Source: Thalassotalea marina (GTDB taxonomy: Bacteria > Pseudomonadota > Gammaproteobacteria > Enterobacterales > Alteromonadaceae). Taken from it: DNA of 64,000 nt. This document shows positions 1-9,063 of the stretch, one piece after another. Location of the stretch: contig NZ_BNCK01000009.1 in the NCBI RefSeq assembly GCF_014656435.1, positions 124,001 to 188,000 on the forward strand, read 5' to 3'. Each line of letters starts with the position of its first letter. The stretch's first letter is position 1. Position numbers and translations under genes: made by a program. The notes beneath the pieces were generated by a model, which saw only the letters and a list, made by a program, of their open reading frames with translations, made no database searches and was not told the origin of the DNA.

Positions 1-63
1 GATGTTACACCAGAGGGTTTGGTTGGCAAGTTCATTTGCGCTTGTACCATTTACGTCTTCCAT
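1..63 (-). CDS. possible 5' end of an unidentified gene (partial)
   Basis: A minus-strand reading frame runs from an ATG at 63 to the window edge without a stop (21 residues, starting MEDVNGTSANE). It would be the next gene downstream of the Lon-domain gene on the same strand. No Shine-Dalgarno is visible before this ATG, and the frame stays open upstream to the TAA of the Lon-domain gene, so the true start could be earlier (a TTG lies ten codons upstream). I do not recognise the product; too little is visible. Confidence 0.3.
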   Translation of the reverse strand, partial: MEDVNGTSANELANQTLWCNI

Positions 64-126
64 ACCGGGTCTATGTAGATTTTTACGTATCAATAAATAG
101 TCTGGATCAATCTTTAATAAAAAATT

Positions 127-702
127 TTAGCTTTTAACTTTTAATTGCTCATTTAATACAATCGATTCGACAAATTGTTTAGCCTGCTCATAGCTTTTGG
201 CATCGGCAAATACTGACTTGGCAGCTAACTTAACTGGCAATAATTCAAGCCAACGGGATACTACCCAATTTGCTTTATCTTCAAACTTAGCTTGATACAT
301 TGCATTTAAAGGCTCGTTCTGTTCAAACACTTCAAGCAAAGAAGATGCTAGCTTTTCTGTAGTATCATCATGTTCATTTATCGGCCAATGGTTAATTGTG
401 CTCACGTCGGCGTGACGCAGCTTGTCTTCATCTACCGTGATATTTGCAAGTTTTACAAGTGCCTTACACTTTACATCAATCAGCAATAAGCCGTCTTGGT
501 CTTGATCAAAGTTGATAATTTCAACCCAACTTGCCCAGTTTTTTTCAAATAACTTATTTTTTTGATCATTAAGTAACACCACAAAACCTTGATTTTGGGT
601 GGCCATACGCACCATTTTTAAGTACCTAGGCTCGAAAATTCTCAACCGAGTAACACCGTCAGGCAGTAAAAATATTGGCAATGGAAATACGGGTAAATTC
701 AT
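127..702 (-). CDS. LON peptidase substrate-binding domain protein
   Basis: This 191-residue protein begins with the hallmark of the Lon N-terminal (LAN/PUA-like) domain: LPVFPLPIFLLPDG, then LRIFEPRYLKMV. It is all N-terminal domain: there is no AAA+ module and no Ser-Lys protease domain, so it is the short stand-alone form common in proteobacteria and not a protease. In Lon this domain binds substrate; the role of the stand-alone form is not settled. The ATG start is well placed for the domain. Family assignment is firm, function is not. Confidence 0.85.
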   Translation of the reverse strand: MNLPVFPLPIFLLPDGVTRLRIFEPRYLKMVRMATQNQGFVVLLNDQKNKLFEKNWASWVEIINFDQDQDGLLLIDVKCKALVKLANITVDEDKLRHADVSTINHWPINEHDDTTEKLASSLLEVFEQNEPLNAMYQAKFEDKANWVVSRWLELLPVKLAAKSVFADAKSYEQAKQFVESIVLNEQLKVKS

Positions 703-760
703 AAAAACTCATCGTAACTAACTTACCACTAGATACGATACGTTAAGAAAAATTGATCAC

Positions 761-787
761 AAAAAAAGGCTCCTTTTTAGGGGAGCC
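761..787 (-). terminator. rho-independent terminator of the FAS1 lipoprotein gene
   Basis: On the minus strand a 6-bp G+C-rich stem (GGCTCC/GGAGCC, arms 782-787 and 768-773) is followed by a run of seven T. It lies about 65 bp after the stop of the FAS1 gene and before the Lon-domain gene, so it separates the two same-strand genes. Confidence 0.8.
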
Positions 788-852
788 CAAAGTGAGTTTA
801 GTTGATACTAAATTCGTTAGTTTTCTTCGTTTGCCTTATTTGAATAGTTTGA

Positions 853-3039
853 CTAGTTCGCTGATGTCGTAACAACAGTATCAATCACATGAATTACGCC
901 GTTCGTTGTGTGGATATCAGTAGAGGTAACGTTGGCTCCCTGAATCTGTAGGCTAACTTGTGGTAATTTTACTTTCCACCACATGTCGTTAAAGCCATCT
1001 CCTTTCATTTCGCCAGCGGCATTATCATTGATATAGAAATACAGAGGTCGTCCGTTATAGGCAGCTTGCATGGAATTATCGTCTCTGGTGATTAGGCTTA
1101 GTCCAGGTATATTTTCCACTGCATTGTCAGTCACTAATACAGGTGGCCAGTTAGTTGTACAAGCATCATTACAAGTACTGCCCTCTGCGCCCAAATCACC
1201 GTCATACACATACAAGGTATAGCCAGCATTAGCACTATTCATGCCGCCAACTAACATACCATTTTGTGAATCATAGGCCACTTCGTCGTCTGCGCTGTTA
1301 GTGGTTTGACTAAAGTTAATCAAATTTACATTAAGCTTATCACCTCCGACAGTATCAACCATCTTACCATTTGCTGCATATGCACCAACAGAGTTAACTT
1401 GAACAGACAACACATGTTTCAGAAGTACGCTGGTCAGCGCTTCGTTGTCAGCCAATAAGGCGTTTAAGGTATCCGTTGGAATTTTATTAAAGGCAGCATT
1501 GGTTGGAGCAAAAACGGTAAAATTAGCATTTTCATCTGACAAAGTATCAACTAAATCGGCTGCTTCTAATGCGCTAACTAACGTTGAAAACTCGGGTAAG
1601 GATGAAGCGAGCTCAGCAATATTCATCGTTGCACCTGTATTAACGGCAGGAGGTAAAATCACCTGATCTACCACATGGATAACTCCATTGTCTGCCATCA
1701 CATCAGTAGCGGAAATTACAGACGCATTTGCGTATAAAGTCCCGCTGGTGACTGAAAGTGCTAGCTCAGAACCATTTGCCGTAGTCACCGTATTTTGTTC
1801 AGAATTAGCCACTGCAATTGCAGCATCTGACAACACTTTAGCGTCAGCAATAACATGATAGCTGAGCACACTGGCTAGTTGCTCTGGGTTTGCCAGTAAA
1901 CCAGAAAGTAAATCTGCGTCTAATTGGGCAAAAGCCGCATCGGTAGGTGCAAATACCGTAAATGATTTAGAAGTATCGGCAAGTAAGGAATCTAATCCCG
2001 CCACCTGAAGTGCACTAACCAAGGTATTGAAGCTGCCATTGTTAGACGCGACATCAACAATCGAATTTGCAGGCGTTGGTATCTCGACATCGCCAATAAT
2101 CACCGCATCAATTACATGAATAATACCATTGGTGGTGTATATGTCTTTAATGATGATGTTAGCACCACCAAACATTAACATGTCTGTTTCACTGTTAATT
2201 GCAACAGCAAGTTTTGCATCCGACAAGGTCGTTGCTTCAGCTCCGTTTAATGTATACGCAGTCACTGAATTCACTTCACCAGCGACAACATGCTGCAATA
2301 ATATTTGCGTTAAAATGTTTGGGTTTTCTATAAGTAGATTTAATGTTGCTTCATCGATAAGTGAAAAGGCGTCGTCAGTTGGTGCAAAAACAGTGAAGGT
2401 CTCAGCTTCATTGGCTAATGCAGCATCTAGACCGGTTGCTGTTAGTGCTGAAACTAAGGTAGTAAAACGACCATCTTCAATTGCAGTTTCTACAATATTT
2501 TTTGTTGCTTGCCCTTTATCTGCAGGAGGCATTAACACCGCATCAATTACATGAATAATGCCATTATCTGTTTTAATGTCAGTTGCTGTCACTGTAACTG
2601 TATTGACCAATAATTTATCACCATCTAATGATAAACCCACAAGATCACCATTGACCATTTCAACCGTCTGGCCAGCAGATGCAACAGCGGCACTAGCGTT
2701 TATTTCCGCGCCTATGACATGGTAAGTTAAAATATCACTTAAGGTGTCTGTATCTTGTAAAAGAGCATCTATTGTCGACTGGCCAAGTAGCGCAAAAGCG
2801 TCATCTGTTGGCGCAAAAACGGTAAATTTAGTACTGGTATCGGACAAGGTTTGATCCAACCCCGTTGCTTCAAGCGCAGCAACTAGCGTAGTGAAATTAC
2901 CGTTTGCTACGGCAACATCAACAATCGTTGTTGGCTGTTCCATAGGCATTTCATGAGACTTTTTGTTGTCGTCATCGTCACACGCTTGCAGTAAAAACAA
3001 GCTAGCTACCGTTATTAAAAGTGTTTTAAACGTCTTCAC
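853..3039 (-). CDS. FAS1 (fasciclin) repeat lipoprotein with nested COG4315-type domain
   Basis: I choose the GTG at 3039: AGAGGG sits 7 nt before it, and the protein then starts as a lipoprotein signal (MKTFKTLLITVASLFLLQAC, lipobox Cys20), giving 728 residues. The in-frame ATG at 3087 would bury this signal. Four FAS1 domains follow (roughly 38-172, 181-316, 325-458 and 467-728), each with the FTVFAPT motif and a closing GVIHVID/GIIHVID motif. The fourth is split: between its first ~100 residues and its last ~34 lies a ~125-residue insert with the features of COG4315 secreted repeats (LYVYDGD, CNDACTTNWPP, YNGRPLYFY, WWKV). Likely a surface lipoprotein for adhesion or matrix contact; this role is inferred from FAS1 proteins generally. 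Confidence 0.9.
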   Translation of the reverse strand: MKTFKTLLITVASLFLLQACDDDDNKKSHEMPMEQPTTIVDVAVANGNFTTLVAALEATGLDQTLSDTSTKFTVFAPTDDAFALLGQSTIDALLQDTDTLSDILTYHVIGAEINASAAVASAGQTVEMVNGDLVGLSLDGDKLLVNTVTVTATDIKTDNGIIHVIDAVLMPPADKGQATKNIVETAIEDGRFTTLVSALTATGLDAALANEAETFTVFAPTDDAFSLIDEATLNLLIENPNILTQILLQHVVAGEVNSVTAYTLNGAEATTLSDAKLAVAINSETDMLMFGGANIIIKDIYTTNGIIHVIDAVIIGDVEIPTPANSIVDVASNNGSFNTLVSALQVAGLDSLLADTSKSFTVFAPTDAAFAQLDADLLSGLLANPEQLASVLSYHVIADAKVLSDAAIAVANSEQNTVTTANGSELALSVTSGTLYANASVISATDVMADNGVIHVVDQVILPPAVNTGATMNIAELASSLPEFSTLVSALEAADLVDTLSDENANFTVFAPTNAAFNKIPTDTLNALLADNEALTSVLLKHVLSVQVNSVGAYAANGKMVDTVGGDKLNVNLINFSQTTNSADDEVAYDSQNGMLVGGMNSANAGYTLYVYDGDLGAEGSTCNDACTTNWPPVLVTDNAVENIPGLSLITRDDNSMQAAYNGRPLYFYINDNAAGEMKGDGFNDMWWKVKLPQVSLQIQGANVTSTDIHTTNGVIHVIDTVVTTSAN

Positions 3040-3196
3040 TGTTTTTCCCTCTAGATTGGTTGACTTTTGTTCATACAGCACCGCCATGAGAATGGATCAT
3101 GTTTTTTGACATTTATTTAATTTATTTTTCAGGGGTGATCTACACTTAAAATTGAGACGTAGAAATATGGTTGTTCTTAAAAAATAAGGAATTTTT

Positions 3197-4099
3197 ATGC
3201 AGATACTTATCACAGGAGCTACAGGACTGATTGGTAAAGCATTAGTTCATTTATTATTAACAGATCAAAATGTTGAGATAACAGTTTTAACACGCTCCCC
3301 TGAAAAAGCAGTAAGAGTTCTTGGCCCCAACGTTACGCTTGTTACTCGCTTGCACCAGCAGTTAATTGATCAACAACATGTCGTGATAAATTTGGCCGGC
3401 GAGCCAATAGCTGATAAACGCTGGACCGACGGACAAAAAGAAAAAATATGCCAAAGTCGCTGGCATTTGACCGAAAAACTCGTGGAGTTAATCAATGAAA
3501 GTCCAACCCCGCCACAAACATTTATATCTGGCAGTGCAATTGGTATCTACGGCAGGCAACAACAATTAAATATCGATGAAGGATTCACAGCATTTCATCA
3601 AGAGTTTTCTCATCATGTTTGTCAACGATGGGAGAAAATAGCACTAGGCGCAAAATCCAATGCCACGCGAGTCGTTTTACTTAGAACGGGTATCGTGTTG
3701 TCAAAAGACGGCGGCGCTTTGGCAAAAATGATGTTGCCTTTTAAACTCGGCCTTGGCGGAAAAATAGCATCTGGCTATCAATACATGAGTTGGATACACA
3801 TCGACGACATGATTAACGCGATAAATTTCCTAATACAGGATGACACCATTGAAGGCCCAGTCAATATGACAGCGCCCTCACCTGTGACTAACAAGTTTTT
3901 CAGTGAAACTTTTGCCGCTGTGTTATCTCGCCCATGTTTATTTACCACACCTGCATTTGTACTCAAAATAGCACTTGGCGAGCTATCAGAACTGCTCCTT
4001 TATGGTCAACATGTCATGCCTAAAGTCTTGCAGTCAAATGGTTATACTTTTAAATATCCAGATCTGAAGTTAGCCTTAATTAACTTGCTACACGATTAG
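3197..4099 (+). CDS. TIGR01777 family NAD(P)-dependent epimerase/oxidoreductase (YfcH-like)
   Basis: This 300-residue protein opens with the Rossmann glycine motif of extended SDRs (ITGATGLIGKAL, residues 4-15) and carries family features such as NLAGEPIADKRW (about 68-79), SGSAIGIYG (about 113-121, with the Tyr of the SDR active site) and RTGIVLSKDGGAL (about 157-169). The C-terminal part (DUF1731-like, LLYGQHVMPKVLQSNGYTFKYPDLKLAL) is complete, so length and architecture match E. coli YfcH and plant SulA-like proteins. The substrate is not known for the family. Its 3' end overlaps the convergent DUF3833 gene by 20 bp. Confidence 0.88.
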   Translation: MQILITGATGLIGKALVHLLLTDQNVEITVLTRSPEKAVRVLGPNVTLVTRLHQQLIDQQHVVINLAGEPIADKRWTDGQKEKICQSRWHLTEKLVELINESPTPPQTFISGSAIGIYGRQQQLNIDEGFTAFHQEFSHHVCQRWEKIALGAKSNATRVVLLRTGIVLSKDGGALAKMMLPFKLGLGGKIASGYQYMSWIHIDDMINAINFLIQDDTIEGPVNMTAPSPVTNKFFSETFAAVLSRPCLFTTPAFVLKIALGELSELLLYGQHVMPKVLQSNGYTFKYPDLKLALINLLHD

Positions 4100-4628
4100 A
4101 ACATTGCTTAACATTTTTATCAAAAAACAGGGTGATATCAGCCACGGTAATACCCAACTTTTGCATTTGTGTTTTGTTTAACACTCGGTCTTGGTCAAGT
4201 TGGTACATCCAATCATCCAGCCATAAATGATAAGTTTCACCATCAACAGGCACCTTCAATTGGTAACGCCAATAAAACGCAAACCCCACTTCTCTGCCTT
4301 GTGCCATTCCTATCACGTCTCCGGCAGTTCCTTGATATCTGCCATCGGTTAATTTTTCAAGTTGCCAAACTCGAGTTGTGATTTCGCCATCATCAAAATA
4401 AAACACTTCATCGAGTACGCCCTTATTGTCATCCCAAGTACCTTCAATTTCTACGCAAAACCGACGGGTTATTTGCCCTTGGTAATCTTGCACAACACCC
4501 CATGCCGTTAGCTGATCAGAGAAATACTGCTTAATATCAAACTTGGGATTAGTGCCTTGGTAATCATTAATATCTGTACTGCAACTAGACAACATGAGTA
4601 CGAGACATACGATATAAATAATGCGCAT
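4080..4628 (-). CDS. DUF3833 family lipoprotein
   Basis: A 182-residue protein with a lipoprotein signal (MRIIYIVCLVLMLSSCS, Cys16) followed by a DUF3833 body (FDIKQYFSDQLTAWGVVQDYQGQ, YDLW-type region near VDGETYHLWLDDWMYQLDQDRVLNKTQMQK). It is the last gene of a three-gene operon with the chalcone-isomerase-like gene (adjacent, sharing one base) and the DUF2878 gene. In many gammaproteobacteria these three accompany cyclopropane-fatty-acid synthase genes, which are not here. Function unknown; probably outer-membrane anchored in the periplasm. Confidence 0.85.
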   Translation of the reverse strand: MRIIYIVCLVLMLSSCSTDINDYQGTNPKFDIKQYFSDQLTAWGVVQDYQGQITRRFCVEIEGTWDDNKGVLDEVFYFDDGEITTRVWQLEKLTDGRYQGTAGDVIGMAQGREVGFAFYWRYQLKVPVDGETYHLWLDDWMYQLDQDRVLNKTQMQKLGITVADITLFFDKNVKQCSNRVAS

Positions 4629-5161
4629 TAACTTGCTTCTCCTATCAGCTGTTTTCTAAGTTTAGGCTGGCTGGTTTTACTCGACAGCCAAATATCAAGA
4701 AACATTGGACCAAAGTTTTCGTCATTGATCTGTCCAATCGGTTTTTCATTGCAGTAGAAATAACTAACACCGTCTTTGACATATAAACTTAATGAATCAC
4801 CTTGATTGATGTTTGGCCAAATCGCTTTAAGCTGCGGGATAAATGGCGAAAATTTATTTTCTAAAACGCCTATGTGACGCCATTGCTCTGCAGTTTTTTC
4901 GATAAGATCATCTGCTTTAATATCTCTTAAGTATTTGATATTAAATAGTATTGGCTGATTGATAATGCCTTGTTCATAACGACCTGTTGCGGTGTACAAG
5001 GTGCTTTGATATATATCCCAAAAAAGCATTGAAAACTTGGCACTGCCAACACTTTTCACTTGTGAAATGATCTCGTTATATTGGTAATGCAATGACTTAC
5101 TGTGTGCAGGTGTTACGCTTATTACACAGATCAAAACCAAGTGTTTAATAAACTGTAACAT
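4628..5161 (-). CDS. chalcone isomerase-like periplasmic protein
   Basis: A 177-residue protein with an N-terminal signal peptide (cleavage near AHS-KSL, residue 21) and the motif VGSAKFSMLFWDIYQSTLYTATG typical of bacterial chalcone-isomerase-like proteins. Bacterial members are not thought to act on flavonoids; a fatty-acid-binding role is suggested by the fold and by their usual company. It overlaps the upstream DUF2878 gene by 17 bp and abuts the DUF3833 gene, so the three are almost certainly co-transcribed and translationally coupled. Confidence 0.82.
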   Translation of the reverse strand: MLQFIKHLVLICVISVTPAHSKSLHYQYNEIISQVKSVGSAKFSMLFWDIYQSTLYTATGRYEQGIINQPILFNIKYLRDIKADDLIEKTAEQWRHIGVLENKFSPFIPQLKAIWPNINQGDSLSLYVKDGVSYFYCNEKPIGQINDENFGPMFLDIWLSSKTSQPKLRKQLIGEAS

Positions 5162-5660
5162 TAGCGTTATCCCCCGAACTTATTTTGGCATTAAGATTAA
5201 AAAACAGCACCATTAATAGTGCCCAAATTGCAGATAACAAAACAAAGGTTGTGATATAGGGTAAAGAAAAAGCCACCGCGCCAAGGCGCTCTCCAGCAAA
5301 GTAGCTTAAAGGAGCAAAACAAGCACCAACCATGGCTTGCCAATACCAAGAAACACTAGCTAGAAAGGATAAACTGTGTCTTATTGTCGCAGCAAAACAA
5401 AGCCATAAAGCAACCAACCAAAGAGGTATTAAAGCGTGAGGAAAAATGAAAACATTAAAATAGGTTAAAAGACTATCAACCGTACATCCAATAACGGCGA
5501 CTGCCAGAATGACTTTTGCTTCGTCTTGGCGATTTTGACAAAAATTAAAGTGTGCAATTAACGCTAAAACCGCGACAACGATAAAGACGTCGCCCAGAAG
5601 AACTAACCCTGCCCACAGTAAATTAAACCCGATCAGATTAACCCACATAACCTTTAACAC
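5145..5660 (-). CDS. DUF2878 family integral membrane protein
   Basis: A 171-residue, very hydrophobic protein with about five membrane segments (for example 8-36, 50-68, 74-93, 105-121 and 139-157) and the WVNLIGFNLLWAGLVLLGD opening typical of DUF2878. First gene of the operon with the chalcone-isomerase-like and DUF3833 genes, overlapping the former by 17 bp. The conserved DUF2878/chalcone-isomerase/DUF3833 trio often sits with cfa and DUF1365 genes in membrane-lipid modification clusters. Biochemical role unknown. Confidence 0.8.
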   Translation of the reverse strand: MLKVMWVNLIGFNLLWAGLVLLGDVFIVVAVLALIAHFNFCQNRQDEAKVILAVAVIGCTVDSLLTYFNVFIFPHALIPLWLVALWLCFAATIRHSLSFLASVSWYWQAMVGACFAPLSYFAGERLGAVAFSLPYITTFVLLSAIWALLMVLFFNLNAKISSGDNANVTVY

Positions 5661-5806
5661 GTACTCTGTTGTATCAACAATAAATAATAGTACGTATTAC
5701 CGAGTTGTTTGGATTTCAAGACAATGAAATTAAGCCCATCTGTGATTGTTAGCCAATGCTAAAGAGGCATTGCTTTTTAAGAGCCAGCCTTCGCTTGTTA
5801 AATGTT

Positions 5807-7063
5807 TTACATCTGGCCAAGAACGTGTGCAGGATCGATTTTAGTGGCCTTCCATGCTGGGTATAAAGTGGCAATAACCGACAATAACAAAGCGATACAT
5901 GCTGTGGCAGCAATATCGGAAACGGCTACATTGGTGGGAATAAAATCAACAAAGTAAATATCACCCGACAAAAATTTACGCCCCAATAAAACTTCAATGA
6001 ATTCGAATATTTCTGTGAGGTTAATCGCGATAACCGACCCAAGAAGTGTGCCCCAAACAGTGCCAATGACACCGTTCCTAAAACCTTGCAACATAAACAC
6101 ACCCATAATAGTCGCATCTTTAGCGCCCATGGTTTTTAAAATAGCAATGTCGCCTTGTTTTTCTCTAACCGCCATAATCAAGGTAGAAACAATATTAAAA
6201 CTTGCTACTGCAATCACCAGCACCAACACGATAAACATCACCATACGGACTAATTGGATATCTTTGTATAGATGACCCTGAGTGATAGTCCAATGGTAAA
6301 TATACACATAGTTTCTAAGAGAATAAGCAGCTTCTTTGGCCACTTCAGGTGCCGCAAATACATCGCTAACGGCTAAACGTAAACCATGTGTTTTGTTACT
6401 TTGATAATCCAACGCTTGTTGGGCACTTTCAAGTGAGATAAACGCTTGTTGATTATCAATTTCGCCTCCAAACTTAAAAGTACCAGCCACGACAAAATTT
6501 CGTTTCCCCATGGCATTAAACCGGCTGTGAACCTGATTATTTTGTTTCATTGGCGGCATTAATAATTGCACTTTATCACCAATACTGACGCCAATTTTAT
6601 CGGCAATACCTTGCCCTAAAATAATACTATTAGGCTCTGTTAACGCTTGCCATGAACCAGTTTTTATATGCAGTGGAATTGCAGAAACATTAGATTCTAA
6701 ATTGACGTCGACACCTCTAATTTCAACACCTTTTAATTTGTCTTTATGCTGCATCATGCCCTGCATTTTAATAACAGGAGCGGCTGCAATAACTTGAGGG
6801 TGACGCATAACACGCTGACTTTCTTGTTGCCAGTCTTCAAACGGTTGGTTTAAGGCAATAAGCTCACTGTGTGGAACAACAGATAATAAGTGCTGTGACA
6901 ACGCACGTTCAAAGCCGTTCATTGCACTCAAGACCACAATAAGGACCATTACACCAATAGCTATGCCGATGGTCGAAGAAGCAGAAATAAACGAAGTAAA
7001 CCCTTTAAGCTGCTTTTGACTTATGTAGCGACGAGCAATAAAAAGACTGAGTGATTTAACCAT
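5807..7063 (-). CDS. lolE: lipoprotein-releasing ABC transporter permease LolE
   Basis: A 418-residue MacB/FtsX-type permease: one N-terminal membrane helix (about 25-48, SSTIGIAIGVMVLIVVLSAMNGFERAL), a long periplasmic domain, and three C-terminal helices starting near VMFIVLVLVIAVASFNIVSTLIM. The LolCDE complex extracts outer-membrane lipoproteins from the inner membrane and passes them to LolA. As third gene of a lolC-lolD-lolE operon it takes the LolE position; its start overlaps the end of lolD by 8 bp. LolC and LolE are paralogues, so the assignment rests on gene order and on the opening sequence. Confidence 0.88.
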   Translation of the reverse strand: MVKSLSLFIARRYISQKQLKGFTSFISASSTIGIAIGVMVLIVVLSAMNGFERALSQHLLSVVPHSELIALNQPFEDWQQESQRVMRHPQVIAAAPVIKMQGMMQHKDKLKGVEIRGVDVNLESNVSAIPLHIKTGSWQALTEPNSIILGQGIADKIGVSIGDKVQLLMPPMKQNNQVHSRFNAMGKRNFVVAGTFKFGGEIDNQQAFISLESAQQALDYQSNKTHGLRLAVSDVFAAPEVAKEAAYSLRNYVYIYHWTITQGHLYKDIQLVRMVMFIVLVLVIAVASFNIVSTLIMAVREKQGDIAILKTMGAKDATIMGVFMLQGFRNGVIGTVWGTLLGSVIAINLTEIFEFIEVLLGRKFLSGDIYFVDFIPTNVAVSDIAATACIALLLSVIATLYPAWKATKIDPAHVLGQM

Positions 7064-7751
7064 GTGTTACATCCGTCAATGGCTTTAACACCCCATGATC
7101 TAATTTCACTTGGCGGTGCATTTTGTTGGCAAGCGCTAGATCGTGAGTCACAATAATAAAACTGGTTTTAAGCGATTGATTTAACGACTGAATTAACTGG
7201 TAAATTTGTTCACCTGTATCAAAATCAAGATTACCCGTTGGCTCATCCGCTAACACCAACGAAGGCTCGGTGACTAGTGCTCTGGCAATCGCCACACGTT
7301 GCCTTTCACCGCCGGAAAGCTCCGCTGGTCTGTGTTCTTTGCGATGAGACAAGCCCACTTTTTCAAGAAGTTCAGTTGCTGCTTGTGTCGCTTTTTTAGG
7401 AGAGTCACCTCTAATTAATAGTGGCATTGCAACATTTTCTAATGCTGTAAACTCCATCATCAAATGGTGAAATTGATAAATAAAGCCAATATGTTGATTG
7501 CGAAACTTAGCCTTTTCTTTTGCTGACAATTGATGAATATTCGTGCCATTGATAATAACTTCGCCAGTACTCGGCGAATCAAGCCCACCAGCAATATGTA
7601 AAAATGTACTTTTACCACTGCCAGAGCTGCCAACAACGGCAAGTAATTCACCAGCAGGCACCATAAGGTTTAAGCCATTCAATACCGGCGTTTCAATTGC
7701 GCCCTGGCGATATGCTTTAGAAATATTATTGCACTCAATGGCATTACTCAT
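7056..7751 (-). CDS. lolD: lipoprotein-releasing ABC transporter ATPase LolD
   Basis: A 231-residue ABC ATPase with Walker A (GSSGSGKST, about 42-50), Q-loop region ([18 protein letters not shown], matching the LolD-specific stretch), signature [15 protein letters not shown] (about 144-158), Walker [13 protein letters not shown] and the switch histidine in IIVTHD. It powers lipoprotein release by LolC and LolE. It overlaps lolC by 8 bp upstream and lolE by 8 bp downstream, a tight translationally coupled arrangement. Confidence 0.95.
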   Translation of the reverse strand: MSNAIECNNISKAYRQGAIETPVLNGLNLMVPAGELLAVVGSSGSGKSTFLHIAGGLDSPSTGEVIINGTNIHQLSAKEKAKFRNQHIGFIYQFHHLMMEFTALENVAMPLLIRGDSPKKATQAATELLEKVGLSHRKEHRPAELSGGERQRVAIARALVTEPSLVLADEPTGNLDFDTGEQIYQLIQSLNQSLKTSFIIVTHDLALANKMHRQVKLDHGVLKPLTDVTHG

Positions 7752-8973
7752 GACTTAAAACCTCGGCTGGTTGAGTAAGAGACGCGCGATACGCAGGATA
7801 CAAAGTGGCTAAAAAACTCATCAGTAATGCTGAACCACTAACAGTCAATACATCAAGCCATTGCAAATCAACTGGCAAACTTTGTGTGGCGTAACCACCA
7901 CCCAATAAATTAACTCCCAAAACCGACATAATATCGTTAAGGTTTAGTGCTAACAAAACACCAAAAAAACTGCCCAACGCAACGCCCCAAAAACCATTGA
8001 TGACACCTTGTGCAATAAATATTTTCACTATGCCAGCACGGTCCATTCCGCAGGTTTGCAAAATAGCGATTTCGCCTTGTTTATCAATGACCACCATCAC
8101 TAAAGCAGACACAATATTAAATGCCGCGACGGCAACAATCAGACTGAGCATTAGCCATATCATATTTTTTTCCATCTTAACGGCAGAAAACAACGTCCCT
8201 TGGCTAGTTTGCCAAGAACGCGCAGTTAACGATGGAAATTGTTGATGAATTTTTTCAACAACTTGTTCAGCTAAAAAGGCATCTTGCAAATACAGGCGCA
8301 AATGGCTTACTTCGTCATCTTTAACCCTAAGTAGTTTATTGGCATCATTTTTATGCATATAAATAACACTGTCATCTACTTGCGATCCCATGTTAAAGAT
8401 ACCTGCAATGGTAAAAATACGCTGCACGGGAATTCTTCCCATTGGAGTGAAAATGGTTTTTGCCGGTACCACCACTCTAATTTTATCCCCTTGAGAAACA
8501 TCTAGTTTACGCGCTAGGCTCTGCCCAATAATAACTTGATAAGCTGTTGTACTAAGAGAGTTTAATTGCCCGTTCAGCATATGTTGAAAGACTAAATTAT
8601 GCTGTTCTTGCTCAGGTTCAATACCTTGAATCAATACACCTTGTAATGCGTTATTGGATAAAACAAGTGATTCAGCCTCAACGATAGGGCTAATATTTTG
8701 GACAAATTCGAGTTGTGATAAATCTTTTTTAGTCTGTTGCCAATTGGATGTGTCATCCTTCGGAACTTCAACCAACACATGCGGCACTATGGCTAAAATA
8801 CGTTTTTTTAGCTCACCTTCAAAGCCATTCATTACCGATACCACCGCGATCAACGCAGTAACACCAAGCAAAATACCTGATATGGAAAAAAATGTAATGA
8901 AAGAAACAAAACCGGTTCTTTGCCTACTGCGGCTATATCGCAGGCCGATAAAAAAGCTAACTGGGTGAAACAT
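7744..8973 (-). CDS. lolC: lipoprotein-releasing ABC transporter permease LolC
   Basis: A 409-residue permease paralogous to the LolE in the same operon: N-terminal helix (about 22-50, FVSFITFFSISGILLGVTALIAVVSVMNGFEGEL), periplasmic domain of about 210 residues, then three C-terminal helices beginning near MIWLMLSLIVAVAAFNIVSALVM. In LolCDE, LolC recruits the periplasmic carrier LolA. It is the first gene of the operon, so the promoter should lie in 8974-9063, a stretch of runs of A and T with no motif I can name. Confidence 0.9.
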   Translation of the reverse strand: MFHPVSFFIGLRYSRSRQRTGFVSFITFFSISGILLGVTALIAVVSVMNGFEGELKKRILAIVPHVLVEVPKDDTSNWQQTKKDLSQLEFVQNISPIVEAESLVLSNNALQGVLIQGIEPEQEQHNLVFQHMLNGQLNSLSTTAYQVIIGQSLARKLDVSQGDKIRVVVPAKTIFTPMGRIPVQRIFTIAGIFNMGSQVDDSVIYMHKNDANKLLRVKDDEVSHLRLYLQDAFLAEQVVEKIHQQFPSLTARSWQTSQGTLFSAVKMEKNMIWLMLSLIVAVAAFNIVSALVMVVIDKQGEIAILQTCGMDRAGIVKIFIAQGVINGFWGVALGSFFGVLLALNLNDIMSVLGVNLLGGGYATQSLPVDLQWLDVLTVSGSALLMSFLATLYPAYRASLTQPAEVLSHE

Positions 8974-9063
8974 TAAATAGGAAATGTAATGATTTTTATA
9001 AAGCCAAGCATAACACAGGCTTATAAATGAATATAAGCCCCATGGAAATTTTTGTTACAAAGC

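Noticed and set aside
1445-2554. Plus-strand open frames of 73 and 141 codons inside the FAS1 gene
   Set aside because: They lie antisense to repeated, clearly coding FAS1 domains and their products have no recognisable features; they are shadows of the repeats.
5750-5785. Stem-loop CAATGC/GCATTG with a T-run downstream of lolE
   Set aside because: The T-run is on the plus strand, but the adjacent genes are on the minus strand, where the stem has no T-run after it; position does not support a terminator.
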